A stretch of DNA of 64,000 nt from Bettongia penicillata ogilbyi (Eukaryota > Chordata > Mammalia > Diprotodontia > Potoroidae). The notes beneath the pieces are model-generated. The model saw only the letters and a program-made list of their open reading frames with translations. It ran no database searches and was not told the DNA's origin. The stretch lies in assembly GCA_023548195.1 (NCBI GenBank), contig JAJHZJ010000531.1, positions 7,799,900 through 7,863,899 of the forward strand. The letters run 5' to 3'. Position numbers and translations under genes: made by a program. Below, one piece after another: positions 33,430-45,265 of this stretch (positions are counted from its first letter, which is position 1; every line of letters starts with the position of its first letter).

Positions 33430-34430
33430 ACCACTCTTAGGTATTATTAATCTTGTATCTGTATTTGGGGAAAAGTTTATATAAAAATTACTTTGGTTTT
33501 CTTTTAAACATCTTTACTGCTGTTTTTTGTTTTTGTGTCATCTTCCTTTCCAAATATATACTGCCTCCTTCCACAGAAAGACATTCCTGTTAACAAATAA
33601 TTAAGGGGTGTGTTTGTGTGTGTGCGTGTACACTGTAGTAAAATAAACCTGCTGGATTTGCTATGTTCTATACCCAAATATCCTTCTATCCTCTTCTACA
33701 AAAAAGGGATGAAAATTAATTTTCTTGTCTCTTCTTTTGGGCTAAACTTATTTGTTATAATTACACAACATTCAGGTGTTTTCTTTTTCTTTCCATTTAC
33801 ATTGTTGTAGTCATTGTATATATTGCTGTTTTGGTTGTATATTTTGTGTCAGTTCATATATGGTTTCTTATCCTTCCCTATATTATTCTGCATTATTAAA
33901 CTTGCTAAGATTCAGAAATGCAGAAATATCATCTAGTAAGCACATAGTAATTTTTGTGGACATTAAAGATACCCATATTGAAAATACTTTTGTTAGGTAG
34001 GAAAGAAAAGATGGTAGGTAAAGGATTTAGAGATTGTAAAAGAATCCCACTTTTGAGAAATAGATTGTCAATATTTTAGACTGATGTTGGAGAGATTTAT
34101 GTTTTATTGAGTGATTTAAATTAGACTTCATATTTTTCTTTTACGTTGTTATATAAATGGGAAATTAGTTGCAATGATTTTCTGTCCCTGAAGTAGAAAA
34201 TAATAGTCCAAAAACCTCACTGGGCACCCAAAAAAGGCACCAAGTGAGGAAGTTTTATAACACTAATCTTCAGATACCAAGAATTAATGCTGCAACATAC
34301 AGAAACAAAAACAATCTGAAGAGCTCAGAAGATAATGAAAAACCAAAGTAGTGACAGAGAACCAAGTCAAAATAAAACTGGAAAAAAGTTGATATATTAA
34401 AAGTTCAGGAAAACATAGGGGAAGAGGCTG
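33430..34430. other. Unique DNA, nothing recognised
   Basis: AT-rich, with a short GTGTGTTTGTGTGTG patch near 33610. No gene or named repeat was found. Confidence 0.3.
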
Positions 34431-34439
34431 ATAATTAAT

Positions 34440-34665
34440 TGTAGCCCCTATTTATACAGCTGTTACAGATTACTTTATATACATTACCTAATTTTATTTT
34501 CAGAGCTCTGCTATTATTATCCCCATTTTAGAGATGATTTCTACATCCTTTTCATTTTTTATTCTCTGAGGTTCAGAGAGGTTTTGTGACTTGTTCAAAA
34601 TGATAGCTAGTAGTTGTAGGAGGTGGCATTTGATCCTGAGTCTTAGGTAGGAAGATGAACCTCAG
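34440..34665 (+). repeat. MIR-like SINE, rearranged
   Basis: TATTATTATCCCCATTTTAG and GAGGTTCAGAGAGGTTTTGT followed by GACTTGTTCAAAATGATAGC are core segments separated by a small unique insertion. Confidence 0.5.
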
Positions 34666-34689
34666 TTCTTGCTTGCTATGTAGTTTTTA

Positions 34690-34915
34690 TTAGAGTGAAT
34701 AGCAATAGAAGATAGCTCCTTGAGGGCACATGCTATTTCATCTCTGTATATTCCCAATATTTGGCCCAAAGTCTCCCCCCACAAAATTGCCTTATATTTG
34801 TTATATATTTATATGTGTGCCTATAGACCCCAGTATAATTTAAGTTTATTGAGGGCAGGGACTATTTCATTCATTAATTTATCTCTAGTTTCTAGTATCT
34901 AAGCACTTGATAAAT
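34690..34915 (+). mobile_element. L2-type LINE 3' end fragments
   Basis: Two copies of the L2 '(g)agggca(c/g)ggactatttc' signature occur at 34721 and 34850, the second ending TAAGCACTTGATAAATGTAA. Confidence 0.5.
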
Positions 34916-34934
34916 GTAAGTTAGTAATTTATTT

Positions 34935-35172
34935 TTGTTTAGTCATTTTCAGTCATGTCCAACTCTTCATTTCCTCTTTTGGGTTTTGTTTTGTTTTTTT
35001 GGCAAAGTTAATGGAGTGTTTACCTTTTCCAGCTCGTTTCACAGATGAGGAAACTGAGGCAGGCAGGGTTAATTGATTTGTCCAGGGTCCATAGTAAGTG
35101 TGTGAGGCTAGATTTGAACCAAGGTTTTCTTGACTCCAGGTCTGGTGTTCTATCCACTGTGCCACTTAGCCC
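34935..35172 (-). mobile_element. Mar1-type SINE, antisense
   Basis: The left end is the RTE-like tail in reverse (AGTCATTTTCAGTCATGTCC, AACTCTTCATTTCC). The right end is the tRNA-like head in reverse (TGTTCTATCCACTGTGCCAC, TTAGCC). Confidence 0.8.
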
Positions 35173-35174
35173 AT

Positions 35175-36220
35175 GATTAATTTATAGTATTTATTGATAA
35201 ATATATTTTGATTGGTTGTACTGTGATGCTGAGCCACATAGTCCCATCTTCTCCTATGGTCCTGGTCATGTTGCCTGGGAATCAAGGTATTTTGGATGGG
35301 ACACCCTCCTACCCTGTAGTTTTGGATGAATTATGTAGAGGGAGGTTGGTATCTCTTGGTTACTAGGCTAAATTCTGAAACTTACAGCTTAGTTCTTTGT
35401 TGTCTTTTTGTCCTCTTTGGTGGAGATTATGACACCAGTGTTTCTTTTTGGTCCTCTCTCCTCTTCGGCAATATTTTCCTTTCTTTGTTTTCCATTGTTT
35501 TTGAAGGAGCCCATATTGACTGTGGAACCATTTTTATCCATATTTCCTAGAAGGACTATATCCCTTAATCCTCTCCCCTTTTGTCTGTTCCCTTCCTCCT
35601 TAGTGTTTCATTTTAGATTTTACTCATTTTCTTGTAGAAGTTGAAATATACTCAACTAGAGGTATAAATTTACATATTACTGTTGAAACTTCCTCTAAGT
35701 TTTCACACGGTTTTCTTAGATAGCCTCTACATTTATGTTTGATAAAATAATAAAACATACATACATAATACATTATTTACTCAGCTTATAAGAGTCATGT
35801 TAACTCATTTATTATATTGAGTCATAAGTGCATGTTATATGAAACTAAATAAAGATCAGTTTTTACAGTTTTTGGTATGCATATGGATTCTCACATCCCT
35901 TACAGTAACTCTCTGACTCCTTCTGGGGTTTGTAGCCCACAGGTTGGAAACTGTTGCTTGATGGTAATAGTGAAAGCAATTAAAGGTAGAAGTCTCTTGT
36001 GTTGAAGGTACTATACAGAGTGACAAACAAAAAGATTTAATGCTTTAAATGAAGCCCCAAAATAATGGTATTTCTGTGCCTGTTTACTAAAGAAGAGTTC
36101 TCAAATTCTAGAACTTTTTTCAAAATTTACAAGTGTCATTGTGTTAAGTGTCCCCCTAATGGTAGTGAATAACCATGAAGAAATATAATTCTAGTTATTT
36201 TCATTTCGAAATAATTTCTT
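35175..36220. other. Unique DNA, nothing recognised
   Basis: AT-rich with no conserved coding string. Confidence 0.3.
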
Positions 36221-36631
36221 TTGTTCAATCAATAAATACTAAGTACCTACTATATGCATTGTATTGTGTTAGGGACAATAGGCATTCTAAAGAGAATAAG
36301 AATTTTGTTGACATAAAGGAGTTAAAAATAATTTATTCCTAGGTCCAAAAATGCATCATGACTTCAAAGGATAAAAATCCACAGTGGTGTGTGTAAGGTG
36401 ATAGAGATTTAAAATATATTCTCAATTTCAAGAAGCTCTGTTATCTTGCTTTAATAGATCATAGAAATCATAAAAGTTGCATTTTGGGTTCAGATATTAG
36501 ATTGGCAATCATTGATTCAGATTATTTTCTCAAACCTTGGGAATACTGAAACATGAAATAACAAAAAAGAATTATGAAAATATAATGATTCTCATAAAAT
36601 CTATTTAGAATGGCAAAACTCTTAAGTTTTT

Positions 36632-36745
36632 ACAATATATAGTAATATATAATATTTATATAGTAAAATTTAATATAGTAAAAAAATTTATATAGTAAAA
36701 TATAATATTTATATAAGTAAAATATAATTTATAATATAGTCTGTT
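36632..36745. repeat. AT-rich short tandem array
   Basis: Repeated blocks of TATAGTAAAATTTAATAT / TATAGTAAAATATAATATTT type, in three to four imperfect copies. Confidence 0.7.
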
Positions 36746-37160
36746 ATAAAGCTTAGGCCTATCTGCCAATAATCATAACCATCAGCAAATATTATTGTAT
36801 GATTATTAATACTGTGTTGAATATAAAGAGATATAAATCATAGCTCTTGCCTTGAAAGCATGTTAGCTTTGGAAAGAGAGGTACTTTTTATCCTTGTCAT
36901 TTATTGAGAGAAAGATTGGATACAGTCAGCCTCAGAAAGTGTCCCCACTCTTTTCTCCCTCCCCAATTCAGATCACCAGTAAGTAGCTAAGGCAGCCTCA
37001 CAGACTGACCCCCTTCTTAATCATTTCAATAATGACTTTTTTTCTGACAACTTCCCACCCCCATCTCTAAATCAGCACTCCCAGTGGATTTCCCCTTCCC
37101 TCCTCCTCATATGCACTTCTCCCTTAGACTTAATGTAGTACTTTATAAAGTTAAATGGAA

Positions 37161-37380
37161 CAACTAGGTGGTACAGTGCATAGAGTACTGGACCAAGACC
37201 AGAGTTCAAACCTGACCACAGACACTTAATAGTTTTGTGACCCCAGGTAAACCACTTAACCCCTGCCTGCATAAAACTAGAGAAGGAAATGGGCAAACCA
37301 CTCTAGTGTCTTTGCCAAGAAAACCCCATGGACAGTAGGTCCACAGAGTCACGAGGAGTTGGAAACTACTGACCAACAAC
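37161..37380 (+). mobile_element. Mar1-type SINE
   Basis: Head CAACTAGGTGGTACAGTGCA, middle GTTCAAACCTGACCACAGAC, tail GAAAACCCCATGGACAGTAG then GAGTCACGAGGAGTTGGAAA. The tail is the RTE/BovB type. Confidence 0.85.
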
Positions 37381-37610
37381 AAATTATATATTCTTATAAT
37401 ATTGTGTTATAACTATCTGTGTTGGTGTCTTAATTCCTCTAAACTATTTGAATGCAAGTACTGATTCTTTTAAAGTTAGTATCTCCTACAGCACAAAGCA
37501 AAGGTACTCTGTTCACTTTTGTACTTTTGAAGCATTTGTGATCTCATAAATGTTGGTATCTAGTAGTACAAATTACTATCTATCCGCAGTTTTTCATACT
37601 TTATGGCTAT

Positions 37611-38095
37611 TGTTTGTGATATTCACAGCGAATATCATGGCCATGAATATCCTGGCATAATTCTGAATCACAAAATTCCACAGACTCTCCATATGGAAGG
37701 CAGAACGAAACATTCATTCAGACATCAGAGAGATGAAGCCATCACAGCAACAAAAATCTATACACAATCACAATGCAGAGAACACCATCCCCAAGCCTTC
37801 CCCCTGCTAGGTTTCCTACAAACCAGCTCCATTAAACAAATCACAAACAAGCTTCCTTAAACAAAATCACAAACCAGCCCTTTCACTCACACTAGCCAGC
37901 CGCCTTTATCCTTTCTAGTTCTGACTAGACTCTGACCAATTTCTTCTTGGTTCTGCTCTAGCTCCACCTCTTCCTGTTCTTCCCATTAATCAAACTCCTC
38001 CCATTACAGGCTCCATGTGACTCAGGGTTCCATGTGATCTAGGCAGGCCACAGGGGGCTATTAATGAATATGAAAGATGTCCTCATTTAAATTAC
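37611..38095 (-). mobile_element. Solo LTR of an endogenous retrovirus-like element, copy 1
   Basis: Read on -, it begins TGTAATGGTAATTTAAATGA, contains CACATGGAACCCTGAGTCAC, an AATGAATGTTTCG-type polyadenylation area and ends near ...ATATCACAAACA. The start matches copy 3 (TGTAATGTTAATGG). No internal retroviral genes lie beside it, so it is a solo LTR or fragment. Family name not recognised. Confidence 0.55.
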
Positions 38096-38214
38096 CATTA
38101 CAGTCCTCTTAAAAATTCCCTACCAAAAATCCACCAAGGTACTGGGGAACTTTTCCTGTGAATTGCTCTAACATTGTGTGGATACCAGTGAAGCATGTAA
38201 ACTCTTTATCCTGT

Positions 38215-38400
38215 TACAGCTTTAGAACTAAAAGGACCTTAGTAGTCATCTGGTTCAGTCTCCTCATTTTATAGATGAGTAAACGGTGACCCAGAAAAGT
38301 TAGATGATTTATGTGTTCATGGTCACACAAAGGTAGCAGATCTGGTATCTGAACCCAAGTCCTTTGACTCCAAATCCAGTGCTCTTTTCATATATATACT
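38215..38400 (+). repeat. MIR-like SINE
   Basis: AACTAAAAGGACCTTAGTAG, TTTTATAGATGAGTAAACGG and GAACCCAAGTCCTTTGACTC run in consensus order. Confidence 0.6.
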
Positions 38401-38516
38401 GTGAAGCACATGTAGAGATGGCGTGACTTGACTGCTCCTCTTCCCTCTTCCGTTATAAGCCAGATAAAACTTTGAGTCCTTTTCTAGTGGGGGAAAATAA
38501 GGACTGTTCTTAGGCC

Positions 38517-38707
38517 AGGAGTTTTTAACCTAGGGTGAGTCAACTTGTTTTTTTAAATTTTATTTTTATAGTTATTTTAATATAGTTGATTTCTTTTGTA
38601 CTTCCACATAATTTATTTTAAACATTTGAAAACATTTTAAGAAGGCATCTATAGCTTCACCAAACAACTTATAGAGATCTATTACACAAAAAAGGTAAGA
38701 ATCCCTC
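38517..38707 (+). mobile_element. Small hAT-like element, copy 3, both ends present
   Basis: The left end AGGAGTTTTTAACCTA and the right end AAGGTAAGAATCCCTCC are inverted repeats with a few mismatches. The interior is AT-rich (GTACTTCCACATAATTTATT). It has no transposase, so it is a miniature non-autonomous element. Confidence 0.6.
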
Positions 38708-38719
38708 CCTTAGACATAG

Positions 38720-39600
38720 TATTTTTAACAAATATAGTTCCACTATTTGAGTCTTGATTGAAGAAACTATTTTGTGTTTATAGAAGCCAAGAGCATTCTA
38801 GTGTATCATAATATTAAAAGACAAAATGGAAATTTGGACTTTTTTTAAAATGGGAAAGAATGTAGCAGCCCTGGGACAGATGTTTTAGAAGTTTTACTAC
38901 ATTTAAGTTCTTTTTTAAGAACTTGGGGATCAGAGAGAGGGGCTATCATATTTATCTTAGCCTGTATTACATACTTTGTGACTGTTCAGTTGCATTGTTA
39001 ACTGAAGCTATCTTGTGCCCATTTAATAATTAGAAGTGGGAGGATCCAGCCTCTACCACTTTTTTAGTGACCAGCCGAAATCATTTTCTAGCGGTATGAT
39101 CTTATTTGTTTAAGGTGCAGTTTTTGTTGGGAGCATTTTATCTCACTATGTTTGTATACCTATTGTTAAATAAAGGTTATTGTCATTCAGCAAAAACATT
39201 AAATATTTACAGTGTTTAGAATATTGTATTGAGTTAGATAGCAAGTTTAAGGCTCATTCCTGGTTCTAATACTACATGTGGTAGTCAGGGTGAGAGGATG
39301 GAATAAGAATTCCAGAATGGGGATTGGTGATGAATGAAGATAGTTAAGAGAGTAGTGACTGGTTATGTTCACTGGACTTGGATTCAGTTCAGATTAATAA
39401 GTGCCTTTTAATAATGTCTAAGGAGCTTGGAATGCAAAGAAAAAAGAAAACAGTGTTTGCTCTCAAAAGAGTTTGCATTCTACTGGTGAGGAGAGAAGAG
39501 CACCTTGGAGGATCAGGAAAGGATGCACATAGAGGTGGTAGAAATGAGTTGGGCCTTGAAGGAAACTATAGATTCTTACTTATCTTTCCCGATCCCCTTT
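38720..39600. other. Unique DNA plus an old repeat
   Basis: 38720-39370 has nothing recognised. 39390-39600 resembles the old 'gagctgggccttgaagga' repeat (GAGTTGGGCCTTGAAGGAAA). Confidence 0.35.
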
Positions 39601-40905
39601 TGCTTCAGTCATTCAATCATGAGGGGCTCTTCATGACACCATGAACCATAACGTAATAAGCCTTTCTGTCTTCTACTATCTCTCGAAGACTGTCTAAATT
39701 TATGTCCATTGTTTCCATGATACTATCTATCCATCTTATCCTCTGCCATCCCCTTTTTCTTTTTGCCTTCAGTCTTTCCCAGCATCAGCCTTCAGCTTCA
39801 GTATTTGATGTTCCAGTGAATAGCCTGAATTAATTTTTTTAAGTATTGACTGATTTGACCTCCTTGCTGTCCAAAGGGATTCTCAAAAGTCTTCTCTAGC
39901 ACCACAAATTTTAAGTGTCAGTGCTGTGGCACCCAGCTTTCCTTATAGTCCACCTCTCACAGCCATACATTGCTACTAGAAAAACCATAGCTTTGACTAT
40001 ATGAACCTTTGTTGGCAAGGTGTGGTCACTCCTTTTTAGTATACTGTCCAGATTTGCCATAACTTCCCTTCCAGGGAGCAAGTATCTTTTAATTTCATAG
40101 CTGCCAGTCACTATCTGCAGTGACAAATAAGATAATCTAGTACTCCCATCTCTTTGGGGACTTAACACATTTTATTGTGATCCACACAGTCAAAGGCTTT
40201 GGTGTACTCAGTGAAGCAGAACTAGATGTTTTTTGGGAATTCCCTTGCCTTCTCCGTAATCCTAGCAAATGTTGGCAATTTGGTCTCTAGTTCCTCTACC
40301 TCTTTGAAAATCAGCCTGTTCTTCTGGTAATTCTCTGTTCACATATTGCTGAAGCGTAGCTTGCAGAATCTTAAGCATAACCTTGATGGTGTGTGAAATA
40401 AGTGCAATTGTTTGGTAATTTGAATATTCCTTGGCATTGACCTTCTTTAGTCTTGGGATGTAAACTGATCTTTTCCAATCCAAAGGCCACTGTTGGATTT
40501 TCCAAATTTGCTGGCATTTTGAATGCAGCATTTTAAATGCTGCAGGTTTGAAAGAGCTCAGCTGAAATTCTGTCACCTTCACTAGCCTTGTTATTAGCAA
40601 TGCTTTCTAAGGCTCGCTGCACTTCATTCTCCAGGACATTTGACTCTAGATCAGTAAGTATACCATTGTGATTATTGGTGAAGTTAAGATCATTTTTGTA
40701 TAGTTCTTTTATAGATTCTTGACACCTCTTCTTAATCTTTTCTACTTCTGTTGCATCCTTAACCATTTTTATTTGTCATGCCCATTTTTGCATGATTCTT
40801 TCCCTTGATATCACTTGTCTTTCCCATTCTATTGTTTTCTTCTATGCTCTGTATATCTCCTTCTTTTCTACACTGAAAATCCTAGAAAAAGCTTATTTAT
40901 ACTTA
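39600..40905 (-). mobile_element. BovB-like RTE LINE, 3' half of the ORF, degenerate
   Basis: Non-LTR retrotransposon on the - strand. The pieces in order are an upstream part (NNHNGILTDLESNVLENEVQ), a reverse transcriptase region (QQWPLDWKRSVYIP, then ALISHTIKVMLKILQATLQQ and QYVNRELPEEQADFQRGRGT) and a C-terminal region (SYEIKRYLLPGREVMANLDS, VHIVKAMVFLVAMYGCERWT). These match RTE/BovB strings such as WKRSVFIPIPKKGN and MYGCESWTIKKAE. Frames change between pieces and the segment with the catalytic YADD is absent. The 3' end is near 39600, where + reads TCAATCATGAGGGGCTCTTC. Confidence 0.85.
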
Positions 40906-41099
40906 TCGAGTTCTCTTCTTGGGCAAGGTCCTTTAGCTTGGGGAGTTGGGGAAGGTATTTTGTGGGAAGTTTGAGAAAGAAGAGGTTTTGAGCAGCCACT
41001 CTGGTAAGTGGAATAAAAAATAGATTAGGGAAGTAAAAAGACTGCCTAAAGATTAGGTAACATAAATTCATAGCAGACAGTTTTTTATCTGATGTTAGG

Positions 41100-41260
41100 T
41101 CACTGTCAAATAGCATTGGAGTGCTTACTGCGTACAAGGCACTGGGCTAAGTGCTAGGGATACAAATACAAAGTTGTAAGAAAGATAGTCCCTGCCCTTA
41201 AGGAGCTTGCATTCTAATATGGAAGGCGTCCATACATAAAAGGAAGCTGAAAGGAGTGGG
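41100..41260 (+). repeat. Ancient interspersed repeat
   Basis: GTGCTTACTGCGTACAAGGC, ACTGGGCTAAGTGCTAGGGA and CTTAAGGAGCTTGCATTCTA are the best-preserved example of this class in the window. Confidence 0.6.
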
Positions 41261-41889
41261 GTGGGGAGGGAGAAGGAGAAGCCACTTGTGAAAGGATATG
41301 ATGAAGAAAATCTGAAAAGACAGCCTTAGTGCTTTCCTGACAGTGGAGGTTCTGGGAGGAACCAACCAATCCAAGGAAGTGGCCACTAAACTGGACTTGT
41401 ACTTCAAGTGTGATGAGTCCAGGAGAAGGGTGAACTTCCATGGTGGGGAAGCTTCTCTGCCATTGTCCAGAGTCAGGAGTGGAGGAACCTAGAGAAGAAT
41501 GAAGATCTTCTGACCCTGCCTTCTTTTCACTTTCCTAAAAATAAGAGACTGTAGACTTAGCATAGATTTAAATGATTGACATAGCATCATTATTCAAATG
41601 GAATGGGACCTCAGGTGTTATCTGCTCCAATCCTGTAGTTTTTGCAGATGAGGAAATGTTCCAGAGAGTCACCATTAGGTAAGTGACTGGGCAAGGCTCT
41701 ATGCAAAGTACTTTTGGCTTCTGCGTCTTGGTTGTATTTCTAGTTTCTAGCGTAAGGAATATAAACCTCAGTTACTTAATAAGAGGCAGTGCAAAAAAAA
41801 GTAGGAAAAATTCTGAATCTGGAATTAGGAATAATCTAGATTTGAATCTTGACTGTTTTATAATGTCACATCCACATAATTGTTGTATG

Positions 41890-42135
41890 ACCTTTGCTGC
41901 TTGCTTGTTTTCCTTGGCTTCCTTCAAGGGACAATTTATAACCAGCTTCTGCAGAAGGCCTTTCATTTCCAACTAGTAATGTCTCCTTTTACACATTACC
42001 TTTGATTTTTTTCTCTGTGTATATTTTGCATGTTTTCTTCCCCATTTCAGTGTGAGCTTCTTGAGAATAGGGACTTTTTTTTTGCTTTTCTTTGTAACCC
42101 TGGCATTTTAAGTCCTTAGTAAGTACTTGATGAGT
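41890..42135 (+). mobile_element. L2-type LINE 3' end
   Basis: TCCTTCAAGGGACAATTTAT, then TGTGAGCTTCTTGAGAATAG and TAGTAAGTACTTGATGAG, in L2 order. Confidence 0.65.
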
Positions 42136-42139
42136 AGAA

Positions 42140-43200
42140 AATGAGAATAATAATATTTATAATTCTTAGCTTTTGTAAGGCAGGTACTTAGAAAGCTTGC
42201 ATAAAGGTTATTTTTTATTGTTAAGCTTGTTTCTTGACAATACATCGATTCCTTTGAGAAAGTAACGAAGGGAGACTTCTTACCTATTTTGGAGGTTTAA
42301 GAAGTCGTTCTATCTTGCTTGGATCCAAGTCTATGGTCCCTTGACTTGTGAGAGAAGAAGCCTCATGTCCTGCCTGGGTCACCTGACTAGATTAGGGAGC
42401 CGTCCATGTGATTTTTTTTCTGGTGTCAGGCGTGGGGTTTTTTGTCCCAACTGGGGACTAGGAAGAAAAACAAGGGTGTTTCTAGATCTTTCTGGGGACA
42501 GAAAGGAAGAAACCTTTAATGGTTACTAGGGATGGTAAGTTAAGTGGTACTAGGAAGAAAGTTTTCTAAGATGGTAGCATTGACTCAGGGAGGACCAGCT
42601 AGCTACCCAGATAAAAATCCAATGAATGTCTTGTAGGTGTGGGTTATCTGAGTAGTCTTTTTTTTTAAAGGTTTGGGTTAATTTTTATATAAACTTTTAT
42701 TAATTTGGCTATAAATATTATAAAATACAATTTAAATGTTGTCAGTTGCCAGATTTGAGTATAACTGAACTGCCTGATATTTTAATTAATTTGAATGAAA
42801 CACACAAAGATATTAAATGGCAGAAATCCTTTTTCATAGAAGTTAAAACACAAATCACTAACATTAGTAGATGAAATGAATACAGAATACCCAATAGAGC
42901 AAATTATGTAAAGTTATTGTACCTCTCAGCCCAAGGATGCCCATAGAGTGCTCTGGGTTCAAAAGACTTGCCTGTATCCATGCTGAGCGCCTGACCTCAC
43001 AGGAGTCAAGTGCTTTTTTGCACCTTAATTTCCATACCTAGATATTCCCAGGAAATCTCTAAAAGAAAAACTTTGGTATGGGTAATATCTAAGGTTTTCC
43101 AGTGTACAATGTGATTTCAGGTATAGGATGACTTTTTATGTCTTCCACTAAAAATAGTTACAAAAGATGAAAAGGATTCATAGACATCAACACACAAGGA
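42140..43200. other. Unique DNA, nothing recognised
   Basis: AT-rich, with no conserved coding string on either strand. Confidence 0.3.
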
Positions 43201-43209
43201 ATTTTAAAT

Positions 43210-43605
43210 AAAGATCCATTTTATTCAGTATACTCCTCCTGTAAATTTGTGGGACTGTGAATGAGTGCTTTTACCTTGACCTCAGACCTTCCCTTTTTGG
43301 GCAACTCAAGGTTGGGCCTTGCTCCTCATTTGTTAACTTTAGGTCTGTATCTTCATTTGTGACTCTTGGCAGTGGACCTCTTTTCCTCCCTGAGAAGGAG
43401 GGGATCTTTTTATTTTTCCTGAGTGATTGAACTCTCTGCACCCTCTCTAGCCTCCTCCGTAACAGTAGTCTTGGTGCCTCTCAGACTGCCCTTCCCTTCC
43501 TCCTTTTTCTCCTTCCTCCACCCTCCGCCTTGTAGCTAAACCACAGCTGCTGCCTCAGGTCCTGGGACTATTCCAACCTAGGGTCAAACCCCTTACGGAC
43601 AGTCT
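43210..43605 (-). other. Unexplained GC-richer segment, coding-like on - strand
   Basis: In a - strand reading, one frame gives KEKKEEGKGSLRGTKTTVTE followed by EAREGAESSITQEK. Another gives RVTNEDTDLKLTNEEQGPTL for about 66 codons. The text closes with EEYTE and an overlapping AATAAA (43215-43240, element sense). Frames change and stops occur. It could be a decayed retrocopy of a lysine/glutamate-rich protein or an LTR. I do not recognise the parent. Confidence 0.3.
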
Positions 43606-43734
43606 TTTTTTCCCCCTCATTCTTTGAGTCATTCCTCATATGAAGTAGTTTAATTGATCTTTACTGTGCTAGGTGCCCATTTCTGGACACATTACTTCCC
43701 TTGATAGGAGCACACATCTATTAATCTAGCATAA

Positions 43735-43870
43735 AATTGTATGTGGCATAGTGAATAGGGAGTTGTTTCTGATTCATTTCTTTAACTTGAAAGTTCATCT
43801 GTACATATACTGGCTATGCGATCCTGGGCAAGTCACTGAACCTCAGCGTCCCCAGCCAACCCCCTAACAC
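43735..43870 (+). repeat. MIR/CORE-type SINE, head half
   Basis: GTGGCATAGTGAATAGGGAG then GCGATCCTGGGCAAGTCACT and AACCTCAGC. Confidence 0.55.
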
Positions 43871-44419
43871 TGAGAGTTTCAAAGACGGTATCCCTATGCT
43901 TTGGTTGGGGAAGTTTCTCACCAAGAGTCCTTTACACTGAAGTTATACCTCCCCACCTCCTCCCTCCTCGCCCCCCCCCTCCCCCAAATAAAAGCTTGTG
44001 CTGGGTTTCATTCATTCATTCATTTTTAAAGTAGCTGCACCGTACTTTTGGCATGGGCTAAACTCCTTTACTGTGTTTGTGTAACATATTTGTTTTAACT
44101 TTACTGCAGGACATTGTTTTTGTCTTCCTTCAATTTCATCTTGTTAGGTAAGGCTAAACCTTTCTTTTTCTTTTTGAATCTTGATTCTGACATTTAAGGT
44201 ATTGTAAGTTTGTAAAGTATCTTCTTTCTCTGCATTCGCCCAAGTCTTTAATAAAAATATTCCGTAGGAAAAAAAGCATAGCACCTTCTGTTAAATACAT
44301 CAGAGCTTTTTACATATTGGCACCAATTATTAATTTAAGACATTTATTAAGTACTTACTAAAAGATCTTGAATCAGAGAGATGTTATTCTGTCACATGCT
44401 CATCTGTTTTCTTCTACTT

Positions 44420-45200
44420 TCTAGGGACCTTTCCTCCCTGCAGGACACAGAGAGACTTTTCATGCTCTCTATCTCTTGAGCCTGGTATGTATGTATGTAA
44501 AGGATTGAATAAGAGAGAAACACCTTCATCTATCACCTTCTTAAATCCCCCAGTGATCCTATTGCCTAAGATACTTAATAAATACCTAGGAAGAACTCCA
44601 AACCTCTAGTGATGTTAATAACCCGTCTGAGCTCATCTATCAGTGATTAACAAAATCCCAACCAACATATCCTCCCCATCCCAGTGATTGTGAACTCCAG
44701 TTCAAACCCTTCCTTCCTTATTCCCACCCCCTTCAACCCAGTCCTTCAATGTCCCATTCTATAATTACATATCCCTTCCACTGCATTCTTTGGAATGTGT
44801 AGGGTAACAAACTTGTTTTCATCTTACATCTTTTCCTTTTCCACTCTTTTCATCTTTTGGCTTTCATTGAGACTTGGCTCCTTCCTTGGCAGCCTCCCTG
44901 ACCACCCTTTCCAGAAGTAGTTGCAATTTCACTTTTATCCCCTGACTTATTGATCATGGTAAGGGAGTTAGAATACTCCTTACTTCCCGTTTCCCCTTAA
45001 AAGCTAACAATGTATTTATTACACTCTTGACAGCGATAAACAATTATTTTCTCCTCTGTCATTATTGCTGTTTCCCTCTGGTTCTTATCTTCTTCAGTTC
45101 TTATCTTCATTTCAGGCAGAATAGCATCCCATATTCATTCTCTTTGGTTTTTAAGGAGCAAGACTGTATTCTACTTTGATGTTTTATGAATAGGGAATTC
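44420..45200 (+). mobile_element. L2-type LINE, endonuclease-domain remnant
   Basis: Near 44810-44885 the + frame reads NKLVFILHLFLFHSFHLLAF followed by IETWL, which resembles the L2 apurinic-endonuclease segment ('fhllalTETWL'). Flanking text is pyrimidine-rich and broken by stops. Assigned by motif only. Confidence 0.45.
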
Positions 45201-45215
45201 TTCCTGTTACTTTCT
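45201..45215. repeat. Target-site duplication of HAL1 copy 5, left
   Basis: TTCCTGTTACTTTCT is repeated exactly at 48091-48105. Confidence 0.9.
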
Positions 45216-45225
45216 TTTTTTTTTC

Positions 45226-45265
45226 CATAATGGCATTCTTATTTATTTTCTTTTTTTAAAAAAAA
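45226..45265 (-). other. Foreign 3' extension on HAL1 copy 5
   Basis: In element sense, a first A-rich run is followed by GAAAATAAATAAGAATGCCA and TTATGG, then a second A run ending at the target-site duplication. The extra piece is absent from copies 3, 4, 6 and 7. Confidence 0.6.
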
